Part shown: piece after piece, positions 1-12,141 of the stretch
How positions within the stretch are numbered: position 1 is the stretch's first letter
Layout of the letters: every line of letters begins with the position of its first letter
DNA from: Marsupella aquatica
Lineage: Eukaryota; Marchantiophyta
Length of the DNA: 64,000 bases
Direction of reading: 5' to 3'
NCBI GenBank assembly: GCA_973895155.1
Contig: OZ316896.1
Span: 7,688,001-7,752,000, forward strand
Notes under the pieces: model-generated
The model's input: the letters and a program-made list of their open reading frames with translations, nothing else
What the model was told of the DNA's origin: nothing
The model's database searches: none
Position numbers and translations under genes: made by a program

Positions 1-147
1 TGCAAATTTATGAAACAAAATTACATTGACATCAATAATATTAGATTGTCAATTGTTACAACCTGACATACCAATCACTCTGCATGTTTATAGAAAAACA
101 GAGTTGTCATTCTATCATGTCTATTGTTTCTTGATAGAGTGCTATTT

Positions 148-3100
148 CTATTGCTTCTTAAGCAATCTAGAGTTCCATAGGGCATTCATCCCTTTCACAT
201 CAGATAATTTAGACTGGTTCTCCCCTGAATTGGCAAATGGCAATGCCACATCTACAAACACTTCAATCACACGCACTCGCAAGAAAGGGCTTTCAAAATC
301 TGCACAATGAAACTTATCTTCTCCTAGCAGCCCTGTCACCTCACCTTCTGCCACTATCATGGAATTGTCCACAACGCTCTTCATCTTCACCAAATCTCCT
401 CTTGCAAACTGTGAACAACACATTTTGTTAAAAATGCAATAAACAGAAATTGAAAGATAGAAGAACACTCAAATCAAACACACATTTACCTTTGCAACGG
501 GGTTAGGAGACTGCATTGGTTTCTTCTGTGCAGGTGATGCATTTGCTGAGGATCCTTTCTTCCTTTTCTTCTTTCCCTTTCTAGTTGATGGAGTGTCATC
601 CTGTTCACTTGGAATGGGAGTTTCTTTTGGCAACTCAGATGATTCTGGGGTTACATCTGGTGTCAACTGAGTCGACTTATCCTCTGGCAACTGAAAGGCA
701 TCTGAAATGGCTTCTTTGGGCAACTTAGATGGCAAAAGGTTCACTTCCAATTCAGTTTGCTTTAGAGTACTGTTAGCTGTGTCAGTTGGTCTTCCCTGCG
801 ACACAGGAGGCTCCCCTAAAGATGCTGTCATAAAACACACACAAAAGAAATGCATAAACAAACATGTATACACCAGCAACATATAATCACACTAAAAACA
901 TGCAAGTGTTGTAACTCATACTTGAGTTAAGTCTACCTTTGGGATAACTACCTATGTAACTACCCTAACTACTTAGGCCGTAGCCACATGTACATATTCT
1001 ACCAAGAGTAAAGATGGAACCAACTCTTTGTCTCATTTCTCCCACAACACGTTATCAGCACGTAGCTCTCCACGAGCAATCTTTTCTTTGAGAGAAAGGC
1101 CAGATTTTCATTGAGTGTTTATAGATTTGACATAATTGCCCCTCCCAAGAAGCTATGGATGAGAACTTCTCGATCACATTTCTAATTTTAGGTTTAACAA
1201 GGACGTTTGTGATTCCTCCAAATGTCATTGCGGAAGCCATGGACTACCTATGCCAAACCATGACGGACCGATCTCATAAGGACATTGAAGATCACTTAAG
1301 GAGGCACGAGAGAGAGCGAGAGAAAACGATTAAGCAAGAATCGAGAAAGAGTCGGTGTGAGAGAAAGCACTGGCAATGAACATTGGTAAGGCGCTGACAA
1401 AGAGAATCGAAAGTATTAAGGATTGAGGCGAGAAACAATAAGGATTGAAGGTGAAGAAACCCCTCTGGAAACGACCTTTAAATCTGAGAAGAAACGAAAC
1501 AAATTCTGATAAGGATAGCAGATAAGGAAAATTACAGAGGATCGAGGCATAAATCGATCGAGAGAGGAGGAAAGGCACGAACAAAACAGAGGATCGAATG
1601 CAACCATTCAAAGACTGAGAGCGCATTCCATAAGGACAGCATTGAACAGAGACAAGAATTGAAAAGCAGTACCGCAGAACAGAATCCATAAGAAAAGACT
1701 GAACCTCACCCCACTGATCGAAGGCGAAAAAAAAAATTCAAGCAGCAGAAGCATCGGGAGGCACTGGCGAAGAAGCATAAGAGAAATGAATCGATCTAAA
1801 GCGAAGAAAATCGAAGCGCCAGCGCGAAACTGAAGGCAAACAGAAACCCATAAGGACAATCGAATCAAGATTGGAAGATTGAAAACTCGGGAGAAATACA
1901 AGAGCAGAAAGAGAAAGGAAAAACAAATACTCAGGGGGAGTGGGCTATTCGCACATCCCCTGGTCTACAACTTGAGACAACAAGAACTTGAATTGAGAGA
2001 GAAAATTCGATGATGATGAAACAAGAATAGCATAAAGAAGCCACGCAACCGATGCAAGCGAGGGAGCGATAAGACACGTCACGGAAGGAGAAAAGAGGGA
2101 ATTTCCGTGCTGCCGAAGTTGCGACTGCACCAAAGAGAATCAGAGGAAAAGCAACTAGGAAAGAAACTACCGAGCGATCGAGGGGCGCAAGAGCGCTAAC
2201 AGCACAGATCAGCCCAAAGTAGAAGGAGTCTTTACGAAAAGGCGAACACAAGGATGAGGAAAGTAAGGAGGACAGCGATGACCAATGGAAGTCCCAAAGT
2301 TACGGCACCTATAGCACAGAAGGACAAAGAATGCCAGTTTCGGTAAATAGTTCTCGTGAGATTGGCAGTATGCATGGACGACATGGAACAATCCACGACC
2401 AGGGGTAGGGGCATTGGTGTTATGAACTTACGAGTTGACCATTGGGAGCCAGTGCCTGCAGGGTTCGCTTCCTGAGGATCACACAATGACTTCCCGGGAT
2501 TCAAATCGGAGAGATGATCTACCCACAATACACCGAATAAATCACTGGAGATAGCGTAGGCAGGTCCAGCAAATTACCCTCAGTCGCCATTGCCCCTTCT
2601 GGAGAGCAACGATGGGTCTGTTCGAGAGCAACTAGTACCCTGGAGGAAGATGCTAAAGAAGAACGATTGGACCCAGATACGATTCGGCACACAATAATAA
2701 GGACAGGGGAACAAACATCAAGGAGGCCCAAGTCATTCGAGTAAGATAGCGCACCCAAAATGATACAAGTGCCGTATCAATTTAGACAAACAAGGATAAC
2801 AAGGCACTGACGTCGATGGCATTCAACATGAAATATCGAGGAGGGCCTAGAGATAAGAACCCAAAATGTCGAAAGAAGACGGCACAATTCACGGGACACA
2901 AACAGACCACCACAGACCAAAATAGTGATGCAATGTGGAGGCGTCAAAATTTGGAAAGGAATGCAGCAAGAAGTGAAGTAGAGGGACGGAATGAAGGAAG
3001 GAACCATGCCACAATAAGCGAGTGAAGCAAAAAAACAAAAAAAAGGAGTACAACAAAAAGAAGCCATCAAACCAAAGGAAAGTCCTCCACCTTTTCTTCT

Positions 3101-6100
3101 AAGCAGACCATTTTACACTAAGGAATGGAGAACTAAAGAACAAAGAGACTTTCTCTTCAAAAGGCAAGAAAAACCAAACAACAAGGCATGAAGTAAGGAC
3201 ATAAAGAAAGAAACTAAATTACAGAACCTACATGGCGACAAATGATGATTACTTCCACCAATTAATTTCATAAATTCAGGGGGAGAATTGTTTTTCCCAA
3301 CGTGCCTACTGCACTTAAAAGTTAAGCTCTGTGCCTACTACACATGGAAGCCAATGAGTGCCTACTGCACATGGAAGTAAATGACAAATTGAGGGGGAGA
3401 CCTCAAGTAAGACTTGACATCAAGCAATGTAACCCATGGGATGTGCCTATTGCACAAGTGCCTTTTGCACCAATGAATACCTAAAAATGGAACTCTATTC
3501 CATGCATATGGCAAATCATGAAATCTAAGGAATTTTTATAAATGATTGAACATGGTGTTAACACAATCACTTACCAATACTTGATGAGGTATACTGGATA
3601 TTAAAGTACCATATGATAATATGAGGTACAGTACCAGGTCATAAGGTACCATAAGGTGAGACATGGCATGGTAAGGCACCATAAGAGATGGTGCGCCATA
3701 CCCCAATATGATAACCCTATGTTGTGGATATGGTACGTGATGTGGTGCAAATAGGTTATGCCCACACCAAATCTAGGGTTGGACACCCAATCCAATTCCA
3801 AGGCCATGGATTACACCATATCATCTTCATTTTGTACTAATACTTTGCTTTGTCATGGCATGTAATCGGTGACCATCAAGGAGTCTCCATTTCCCGATTG
3901 GAAGGAGACACGAGAAACAATCAACCAAGGAAGATCTTCAACAAGCCTATAGTGCACATACACTATATGCTTAAACCCAATTATGTTACACCCATGGGGA
4001 TGGTAATACTCTTTCCTCCCACAAAGAAAGTAGGGGAGGTTTTAATGAGGTTACATCCTCCACTTACACTTTACCATGCAACATGAATTATAAGACATCC
4101 ATTAGGAGAAGCTTTACATTCATAGTAGACTTGAGATGGCTGCACCATTTATAAAATAGGCTAGACATAAACAAAACCTATTGTATACCACTGAGTATAC
4201 CCAAAGTAGACTCTTGATTGTAACATTTCAACCCCAATGTTACAAAGGGGGAGTGTTGTAACTCATACTTGAGTTAAGTCTACCTTTGGGATAACTACCT
4301 ATGTAACTACCCTAACTACTTAGGCCGTAGCCACATGTACATATTCTACCAAGAGTAAAGATGGAACCAACTCTTTGTCTCATTTCTCCCACAACAGCAA
4401 GAACATTATAAACATGCAATGACATATACACATCACAATAATTACATTGAATGGACAGTGTATACATGATAGAGAATTTTACCTTCATTATCGCCTGAAA
4501 AAGTAAGAGATCGCTTTCTACTACCTTGTTTGGTAGTTGTAGTCAACTTACTGTGACTAGGCACAACTGTTGGAACTTGTGCATTACTAGGGTGATGTGC
4601 CATCCACGTAGTCATCATGTTTGTCAACTCCCTCACAGTGCCTTTCAACTCAGCGACATCCAATTTCACAGCCCCAATGGCAGTGATCTCTTCTTTTGAA
4701 TGTGGGGTCTGTAAATGAACCACAAACCAACACAACATTCTCACTGTCAAACTAACAAACGACACAACACTCTATCAAATGGAGAATGATGTACAAATCA
4801 AATTGGTATGACAATACTCACAGCTGATCCATGTCTGTTTCCTTGCCCCAGTAAGCTAGCACTTTTACCCTCCCCACTTGCCAATGATGGGCTCACCTTT
4901 GCTCCCACAAAACTACCAGTCTGACCTTCTGCACTTGCCAATGATGGGCTCATTGTCACCTTTGGCAATGAACCCTGACTACCATGGTTTTCTTTAAGGT
5001 CAGATATACCTGGGCTTGATCCTCTCTTATGCTTCTGTTCAAACACACAATGAATGAGAAATCACAGAGTTTGTTTTCATCAAGATTCACAAACAAGACA
5101 GAATTGATAGTGAAAATGATAGACAATTTACCATTCTCTTTGCTGCTGCAGCATGCCCTCCCCTTCCAAAGTGAGAGGTATCTTGCACTCGTGCTCTTTT
5201 ATCAGTCATCTGTTTACTCAAAGATATCAATGTTGGACTGGTAAAATGAGATACCAAAGCTGCCCATTTCTTTCGATCAACACCAGATGGCCCAGGTTTG
5301 GTTGGATCGTCATTGCAAACTTTCTTCCAATAAACATGCATTTTATGGCGCTCTCTCTCTCTTCAATATGCCACGACAATGACTCTGGAATTTGGTGTTA
5401 ATAAATTCCCCACCCACATACTCCCACTCAGCTGCCATGTTATTCCACACTGTGGTTGTATGAACTTGTGGATGATCAGTCCATTTTGGCTTTGATACAT
5501 CAAAGACTCTGAGTACGTTGCCACGAAGTTCCTCCAGCCAGTATTGTTTGTTGCCATCAGAATCATCAATATCATTGTCATAAATCTGCATTTCACAGAC
5601 AATGTTAGATCATAACTCTGGAATTTATGCAGAGTCCAGGTTTTATACACACAACAACAGAGAGGATCAGATTTGTCTAAATCTACATTCAAAACAAGTA
5701 CAATACTCACTTTAATGTGTTTGGGCACCTCTCCGCAATCCCTTCGTTGTTTGGCAGTATTATCAAACTGCTTCTTAGCATGCCTTCGTTCCCTGCGCAT
5801 CTCAGAGGCCCCTCCTGCAATGCACACACATGCATTCAATCAAAAAATATGTACATGATTGAAAAGTTGAGCAAATGTACTTGCATATGCATGACGAGCA
5901 GATTGTGTATTACCTGAAGATCCTCTGGAATGTAGTACATCAGATTGACCTGATCTGCCTTCAGATGCTGATGGAACCACTAAACAAACACACAACACCA
6001 AAGCACTTCAATTAATTTCATTTCCAAGTAGAATATCAACTTCCAAACACACCTGAAAAGTAGAACAGTACAATCCACTCACTTTCATATAAGAGTCCAG

Positions 6101-6488
6101 TGTCTGGGTCTTTCCAACATCTCACTAGCCCACCTCCACCAGGCCCAGTCTTCTTAGGACCACGATTTTGTTTCTGTACCTACATCATGGACAACGTAAG
6201 CATATCAACATATAATTTGAAAAAGGGACAAGGATCCCTTCCTATTAGGATGATGAAGTTCAAGCATTACCTGTTGTGCACTCTCTGGTTCTGACCCTCC
6301 AATGTCAGAATCCTCAGTGTCATACTCAGAAGGAGAACCATAGCCATCATCACCAAACTTTGCCATGTTCACCTTGGTAACTTCTGATAGTCTAGAGCTC
6401 CTCCTCTTTGGCAATGTTTCAGTTGAAGTACCTTTCACCAAAGCAGGCTTTCCTCTCTCTCGTTGTACATGTGTGGTTGGGCCTCTAA
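148..6488 (-). CDS. TNPA-like (Tnp1/Transposase_24) gene of CACTA-1, multi-exon, probably decayed
   Basis: This is the second CACTA gene, the DNA-binding accessory protein that recognises subterminal repeats. Exons inferred from minus-strand GT..AG borders are about 6488-6272, 6180-6083, 5979-5914, 5816-5712, 5590-5133, 5037-4811, 4709-4484, 828-490 and 408-148. The exon near 5590-5133 has the Transposase_24 pattern: a tryptophan-rich W..L...V stretch, then DRKKWAALV, a KQMTDKRARV stretch and a GRGGHAAAAKRM end. The exon at 4709-4484 looks like a short coiled coil. The exon at 828-490 is acidic and then lysine-rich (GKKKRKKG). The last exon has the Tnp1/En/Spm C-terminal pattern (AEGEVTGLLG, then VEVFVDVALPF). 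The GA/CT run at 5347-5360 coincides with a frame change inside the central exon, so the gene may be broken there. The LTR element 907-4396 lies in the intron between 4484 and 828. Confidence 0.65.
907..1049 (+). repeat. 5' LTR of the 3.5-kb non-autonomous element
   Basis: This 143-bp direct repeat begins TGTTG and ends CAACA, and is preceded by the target duplication GCAAG. By eye it is identical to 4254-4396. Confidence 0.92.
1050..1062 (+). other. Putative primer-binding site of the non-autonomous LTR element
   Basis: The bases right after the LTR read CGTTATCAGCACG. This is not the common initiator-Met primer site TGGTATCAGAGC, though it shares TATCAG. The priming tRNA is not identified. 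Confidence 0.4.
3296..3475 (+). repeat. Short inverted-repeat motifs GTGCCTACTGCAC inside the LTR element
   Basis: Four or five near-copies of a small hairpin-forming motif, GTGC-N5-GCAC (such as GTGCCTACTGCAC and GTGCCTATTGCAC), are spaced over about 180 bp. Each could fold into a 4-bp stem with a 5-base loop. No role is known to me. Confidence 0.6.
4244..4253 (+). other. Polypurine tract of the non-autonomous LTR element
   Basis: AAAGGGGGAG lies immediately before the right LTR. This is the expected plus-strand priming site and it sets the orientation of the element. Confidence 0.8.
4254..4396 (+). repeat. 3' LTR of the 3.5-kb non-autonomous element
   Basis: This 143-bp copy matches 907-1049 and is followed by the target duplication GCAAG at 4397-4401. 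Confidence 0.92.
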
Positions 6489-6913
6489 GGAACAAAGCAA
6501 TCATCAACATACACCAATGCAGATCAAACATACATGCAAAATGAATCTACAACACCGTAACACTAGTACTTATGTACAGGATCCATACTAGTATGAGACC
6601 AATCTGGAATATGAAAACAGAACATGAACCTGACAACTCCATCTACTGAATCAAATTTGCAATAGACATATCAACACACACATCAGCTTGCAGTCTGGCC
6701 CCAGTCCTAGATCACGCATAATTCTGACATTATGCTCTATGTTCCGATTTCGGGCCTCCTCATAAGGATTCACAGAATGTGACAACCCTTGCAATCTTCC
6801 TTTCACAGGCTGCATTCACCAACTGCACAAATGGGTAAACCATTAGTCTGATTTCATAAATAGTCCATACATGTAGTCCATCTATGGACTTCACACACCT
6901 AGCTAAAACCTAT

Positions 6914-9900
6914 TCACTGCTTAGGCCTGCCCTTTCTTGCAGATCCCTCTGCATCTCTGCCTCGTTTGGGACCAGTACTTGGTCCTGGATTTTCTCTGGA
7001 CCTACAGGCCTTAGCCAATTCGATGTGTAATTTGGCATTGTTTTCCATTGTAGCATGGAAATCAACGTCTATGTAATCACCTAACACCCTTGTGGACCTG
7101 GATTCTTTGTGGAGGATTGTTCTCCATGCTATCCCCTTCTCATTGCGGTGGAAGAAAACCTGCTCCACTTGCTTTGGGAAAACGTAATCCATTTTCTTGG
7201 ACACACCCAGTTCTCTATGGAAATTCACCTGCCAAAGACCAGACTTGGTATACCTCATACTGGCAGAGGATTTAGGAGTCCATGATGGATCTGCCCATTT
7301 CCCTTTGAAAAGAATCACCTCTTTCCTCAAGCTGCCATAATTCAGTACCAAGATATCTGTCAAGGCCCCTACATACTGTACAGATTCTTCTATGGTTGCA
7401 CCAGACCTGTCCACTCGCTTCTCAGTGAATGTAGAAGCCATCCCAGAATCAAAAGTGCTGAAAGCACCAGAATCACAATCACTCAAACACCCCAAGGATG
7501 GAATAGTCCTCCAATGGTGCCCATAGGCTCTACATGCCCTATACAGTCGTGCCTTCAAACTAGGTGGTGTGGAGTATGCAGATAGTAATGACCGCTCAGA
7601 CTCTTTCTCAAAATTATGGGTATTGACTAATGTTTGAAACCATTCCCTGAAAGGTGGCAATTCTTGGTAGTCTACGGGAAATTCCACTGGTTTTCTTCGA
7701 TTGGCAGGCTTCCTCATCCACTCCTTCCGGAAATCCACTCTTCGTTTGGTAACAGTCTCATTGGTAGCATCATATATCCTGCATGGCAACAACAACACTG
7801 AAGACATTAGTGCACGATCCACTATGAATATACAAACACAATGGGGCAACATAATTATGATCCATATGCCTAAGGATAGGAGAGTTTCTAGGGTTTATGT
7901 ACCTGTACCATGGAGCCACTGTCTCTTCATTCTCTAATATATAATGATGCATGGCCATCATTTTAGACCAATCCAAAGTTATCGCCTTTGCAGCCCCTTC
8001 CAAAACAATGCCTGCAACGCCAGCATCCTCCTCCAACTCCCAGGTTCGTTTTCCCTCTCCCTTTGCATCAATCATGTATTCAAAAAGAAATCCCAAAGAC
8101 TCATCTAATACATAGCCTTCAGCCATAGAAGCCTCTGGACGTGCCTTGTTTCGTACATAACCCTTCAATACCTTCAGGTTCCTCTCTATTGGGTACATCC
8201 ATCTGCCTGTAACTGGGCCACACAAGTCTAATTCCTCCACTAGGTGAATCATTAAATGGGTCATGACATCAAAGAAGCTTGGTGGAAAATGGATTTCCAA
8301 AATGCAGAGAGTGAATGCAACATCCATCATCAAATTCTCATACATTGAAGGGTCCCACACCTTCGTACAGATCTGGCGATAGATATTGCTCACCCCAGCT
8401 ATGGCCAAGCGAACCCCTTCATCAAGTAATCCCATTGTTGCCAGAGGGAGAATCTGTTGCATGAGTTGGTGGAAATCATGTGATTTCAACCCAGAGAGTT
8501 TCTTGGATTTTGTAACACACTTTGCCAAAGAACTTGAAAAACCAGTGGGCCCTTTCAAGGTCAATAAAACCTCCAAGAACCTTGTTCTTTCCTTCTTGCT
8601 CAGGCAATATGGGGCTGGGGGCATCAACAATTTGTCATCCTTACGCTTGGGAGCTGGATTGGGTACAAGCCATAGGTGTTGGCGCACCTGTAAGAGCTTC
8701 ATGTCTTCTCTCACAGAAGGAGTGTCCTTGGTCCCAATGATAGTGTGCACAATGTTGTGTGCAAGATTCTTCTCACAGTGCATGGGATCTAGACAATGGT
8801 TAATGAGTAGTTTCTGCAGTGGACACACAATTCAGAAATTAGGGCATTGAATACAACTTTTGGCATCACTGGGCAGTAGTTTGTGCAGTGGACACAATTC
8901 AGAAATTAGTGCATTGAATACAACAATTACAAAATCTGGGCTACAGGAAGTATATGAAGAGAATATATTTCAAAGTCATATGAAGAGATTGCAGAAATTC
9001 ATTGTAGTAGTATGGAGTCTTACATTCCAATAGGGCAACTTGTACAGACCAGTAGCCCTCTTCACTCCATGCACCTTTATGGGGCATTTCTCATCCTCAA
9101 CCTTGGTTCCTCCCTTCTTCAAATATTCTGTTGTCTCGTCTCCCCACTTCTTTCTATCAGAGCTTGTCATTCTACACGGTGCAGGTCGACTCTCAATTGC
9201 ACCATCAAAGTATTGTGCACTATCTGGTCTACGAAAAAGATGCCTTGCTGCTAACCATCGACGGTGGCCACTGTACTCTAATTTCTGCAAGTGCTTAGAA
9301 CAACGTGCCACACATTCTGGCCCACAGATGACACATCCTTTGTATCCAGAGTGTTGTTGTCCAGATATTAAACCATATGCAGGGTAATCATTGATTGTCC
9401 ACAATAGCACAGCCCTAAGGTTGAAGTGTTGAGACAATCCTGGGCGTGGCAATTTGTCAAAGTAGGGCACTCCTTTCTTCCACAACAGCTCCAACTCCTC
9501 ATAGAATGGGCCCAATATTATGTCTAGCTGTTCCTCTGTTACTGAATCAGGTCCTGGAATCAGCATAGCTAGCATGACAAAGAACTTCTTGGTGGTAAGC
9601 CAAGGAGGTAAATTGTAATTCAACAACAGTATTGGCCAGGTAGACCAAGCTGTGGAATTATTCCCAAAGGGATTCACCCCATCAAGTGCCAACCCAAATC
9701 GCACATTCCTTGGTTCAGCTGCAAATTCCCGATCAATATTTGTATCCACATGCTTCCAAGCCTTTGAATCTGCTGCGTGCCGAACCATGTTGTCTGTGCT
9801 TCTATTCTCATGATGCCAAGTCATGAGTTTAGATGTACCAGCAGTGGCATACAATCTCTTCAACCTGGGAATTATAGGGAAATACCGCACTACCTTCCTT

Positions 9901-10900
9901 GCCTATAATGAATTCCCCACTCTCTTCATCTTGGGCTGCTGACACACTGAACAGTTTTCTAACTTGGCATTCTCACCCCTAAAGAGCATACAACCTTTCT
10001 CACAGACAGGGATTCTCTCATAATCCAAGCCAAGCTTTCTCAATAGCTGCTTTGCAGCATATAAGTTCTTGGGCAGATTATGCTCTGTAGGCATACCATG
10101 CTCCCCCATCAAAGACAACAATGCATTCACTCCTTTGTTTGAGAATCCATGGCCATGACAGATGTTCAGCAGAAGCAACATGAATGACACAACATCTATT
10201 TTGCTGCCTGGGAACAAAGGTTGCATTGCTGCATCTAAAGATAACTGTGCAGGATCAGTCTCCACAGGAGTTTTGGAGGTTTCAAGGGGGTTTACAGGAT
10301 GGGCACCTCCTTCACTCTCATCATCCCCAAGTACAAAATCCAAGTCAAAACGGTCCTGATCATCTAGCTCATGCTCAGGGGATTCTTCACTGGTTCTCAG
10401 CAACGTTTCTTCCAGTAGAGCCCTGATATGTTCTTCGACATCTATAGTTCTTGAACATCCACAGTTGGATACTCTGGAACATCCACAGTTGGATACTCTG
10501 GAACATCTACAAATAAATGTTCTTCAACATCTACAGTTGGCTGTTGTGCACAGGTTGCCTGCTGAAGGTTTGCTACCCTCAATGCCTCAGGGCCATGTTG
10601 TGACATGTAGTCAGCACCCCACTCTTCATCAGAAGAGTCCTGTCCCTCTCCCACCCACACTCGACATGCAGGGTACCGACCATGTTTAATAAGGTGCAGT
10701 CTAGCAGTATTCCGATTAGTCCTATAATTCCCTTTGCAGTTCATACAAGGGCAGTACATCTTATGGTCCCCACTCTTGTGGCAGGCCTTCTGTTCTCGAA
10801 CCCACAAAGCATCATCACGATGTTGTACTCTAGCTGGATGGAAGAGCGGCAACTTTGGAGTTCTACCCACACCTAACGTATTCTGTGGCAATTGTGCCAT
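6914..10900 (-). pseudogene. CACTA-1 tnp2 (TNPD) transposase, nearly complete but with a frameshift and a nonsense codon
   Basis: This is the catalytic transposase of CACTA-1. The ATG at 10900 opens a transposase-associated zinc domain (KMYCPCMNCKG then HLIKHGRYP, 10820-10660). An acidic linker follows with a 10-residue repeat around PTVDVPEY. The tnp2 core (10403-9024) includes a CSVC zinc pair, RYFPIIPRLKRL, FGLALDGVNPF and CVICGPEC. The next exon (8813-7903) carries LDPMHCEKN, LKSHDFHQLMQQILP and the DUF4218 region. The last exon (7778-6914) carries a DUF4216-like domain (VLNYGSL..VILFKGKW) and a basic tail. Introns are inferred at about 9023-8814 and 7902-7779. Two breaks are seen: a frame change near 10440, and an in-frame TAG at 9903-9905 after which the same frame continues into the core. 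Otherwise the order and length suit an intact tnp2 gene. Confidence 0.85.
10443..10535 (-). repeat. 30-bp repeat encoding PTVDVPEY units in tnp2
   Basis: Two to three tandem copies of a 30-bp unit (ACATCCACAGTTGGATACTC in plus orientation) encode a 10-residue acidic repeat in the tnp2 linker. The frameshift of the gene lies at the downstream edge of this repeat, so slippage may have caused it. Confidence 0.7.
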
Positions 10901-11469
10901 GCTAGCTTGATTGAAATTGTATTCAAACTATGATTTTCAAACTGAATCAGAGTGACATGCATACAAAATTGGGCCTACCGTCATAGTTGTACAACCGATG
11001 CCAACCACAGTCCAATTGCTCAAACCCACAGAGCCCAGTTTCTCAAATCCACTGTAGTAGGGCACCTTCTCCTTGCATACAAATAGAGCATCACATACAG
11101 TGTCATCAGAATGATACTATGAACGTATTTGTTTGCCTATTAGGAATGTGAGCAGACAGGTCTGGAATAAGTAACGTTTGTGACACCAGTGACAAATTTA
11201 CAAGTGAAGTTTAGACATCAATATGGAGGAAAGTCACACTCAAAGTACATGCTTGAAAATCGGAATCCTACCCTGGAAAAGATAATAAAGTTGATTTCTC
11301 AAAATTAATTGCCTCAATCCGCAATGCACTGTCGTAGAGTGTGTATACATGAGGAGTTCATCAAACTGCATATAAATAGTCCACATGTTTTAGCACTCTG
11401 AAAATTGTTTAAGTCCACGTGAAACCATCAAAAAGCTCTATCTCAAGTTTGTGTTCCATCCAACCTCAA
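10901..11469. other. Spacer between PHD gene and tnp2, no gene seen
   Basis: AT-rich sequence of about 570 bp. It probably holds the 3' UTR of the PHD gene and the promoter/5' UTR of tnp2. No open frame, repeat or terminal motif stands out. Confidence 0.5.
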
Positions 11470-12129
11470 TCAAATCCAAGATATGTGGCTCCTAGCAGGA
11501 GTGCCTAGTGTAGGGTCAATGTCATGGTCAGGACAGTAAAACATCCCCTTCTTGGGCTGCCCATGCGCTGAGTGATCCCAAATTGTTCGATCATGGGCAA
11601 ATCCCCTCTGCTGGATAAACAGCAGGCAATCTTTGTGCCATGCCTTAGGACACCTCATGCACTGAACCAAAAAGCCATTAGCCCCATCATTGGGCCCCTG
11701 TCCACAAGTAAGACAAATATGGAGTCCACATGATGCTATGCCAGGAACCAAACACTGCCGACAGTAAAACCGGGCACAGAGAGAGTCTGGACATTTTCTT
11801 ACCTCTTCACCAATTTTTCCAGACACATGGCACTTAAAGCAAGAATGTTCCTCATTCTTGCAATCAACACAAAGCCATTCTCCAACATGGCCATCAGCAA
11901 GGGATATAGTTGGGCATAGCCATTGCTGACCCAAAGGACAGGAAACATTCTTATGGAAATGTCGGTGGCAAGGCCCATCACAAACAATGAGATCCCCTCC
12001 CTCATCACAAATCGCACATACATGTGGACTATTCTGGTTAATCTCAATGTCTGAATATAAGGACAATTGAGGTGCTTGAGAGGATTCACCTCTGCAACGA
12101 TTTATGGCCTTCTGCTTATTGCGAGCCAT
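11470..12129 (-). CDS. EDM2-like PHD-finger protein carried inside CACTA-1
   Basis: This is an uninterrupted 219-codon frame from the ATG at 12129 (a short extension is possible) to 11470. After a basic N-terminus (residues 1-20) comes a PHD finger beginning HVCAICDEGGDLIVCDG with CHRHFH, then an extended Cys/His series (CVDCKNEEHSCFKC, CARFYCRQC, ICLTCGQG, CMRCPKAWHKDCL). It ends in FYCPDHDIDPTLGTPARSHI. The order of fingers, the RCPK.(W/Y)H..C motif and the closing YC..H.ID...GTP.R.HI motif are characteristic of plant EDM2, a nuclear chromatin regulator of heterochromatin and transposon silencing. Only the PHD module is present; EDM2's C-terminal methyltransferase-like region is missing. 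It is on the same strand as tnp2 and 570 bp upstream of it. A decoy or anti-silencing role is inference; it could also be a captured fragment with no function. Confidence 0.8.
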   Translation of the reverse strand: MARNKQKAINRCRGESSQAPQLSLYSDIEINQNSPHVCAICDEGGDLIVCDGPCHRHFHKNVSCPLGQQWLCPTISLADGHVGEWLCVDCKNEEHSCFKCHVSGKIGEEVRKCPDSLCARFYCRQCLVPGIASCGLHICLTCGQGPNDGANGFLVQCMRCPKAWHKDCLLFIQQRGFAHDRTIWDHSAHGQPKKGMFYCPDHDIDPTLGTPARSHISWI

Positions 12130-12141
12130 GGTCCTGCACAC

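Larger units (their letters stand above)
907..4396 (+). mobile_element. Non-autonomous LTR retrotransposon (LARD/TRIM-like), full length, very young
   Basis: The two 143-bp terminal repeats (907-1049 and 4254-4396) look identical, begin TGTTGTAACTC and end CCCACAACA. The element is flanked by a perfect 5-bp target duplication, GCAAG (902-906 and 4397-4401). A polypurine tract AAAGGGGGAG (4244-4253) directly precedes the right LTR, so the element reads on the plus strand. The inner 3.2 kb encodes no gag, protease, integrase or reverse transcriptase that I can recognise. The longest forward frame near the start (1155-1379, 74 codons) is basic and matches nothing known to me. Several other GGGGGAG tracts (near 1932, 3280 and 3390) suggest derivation from a Copia-type parent. 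It inserted into an intron of the CACTA-1 TNPA-like gene. Confidence 0.9.

Noticed and set aside
1155-1379. Possible gag gene in the 3.5-kb LTR element
   Set aside because: 74 codons, basic and low-complexity, no capsid or zinc-knuckle motif.
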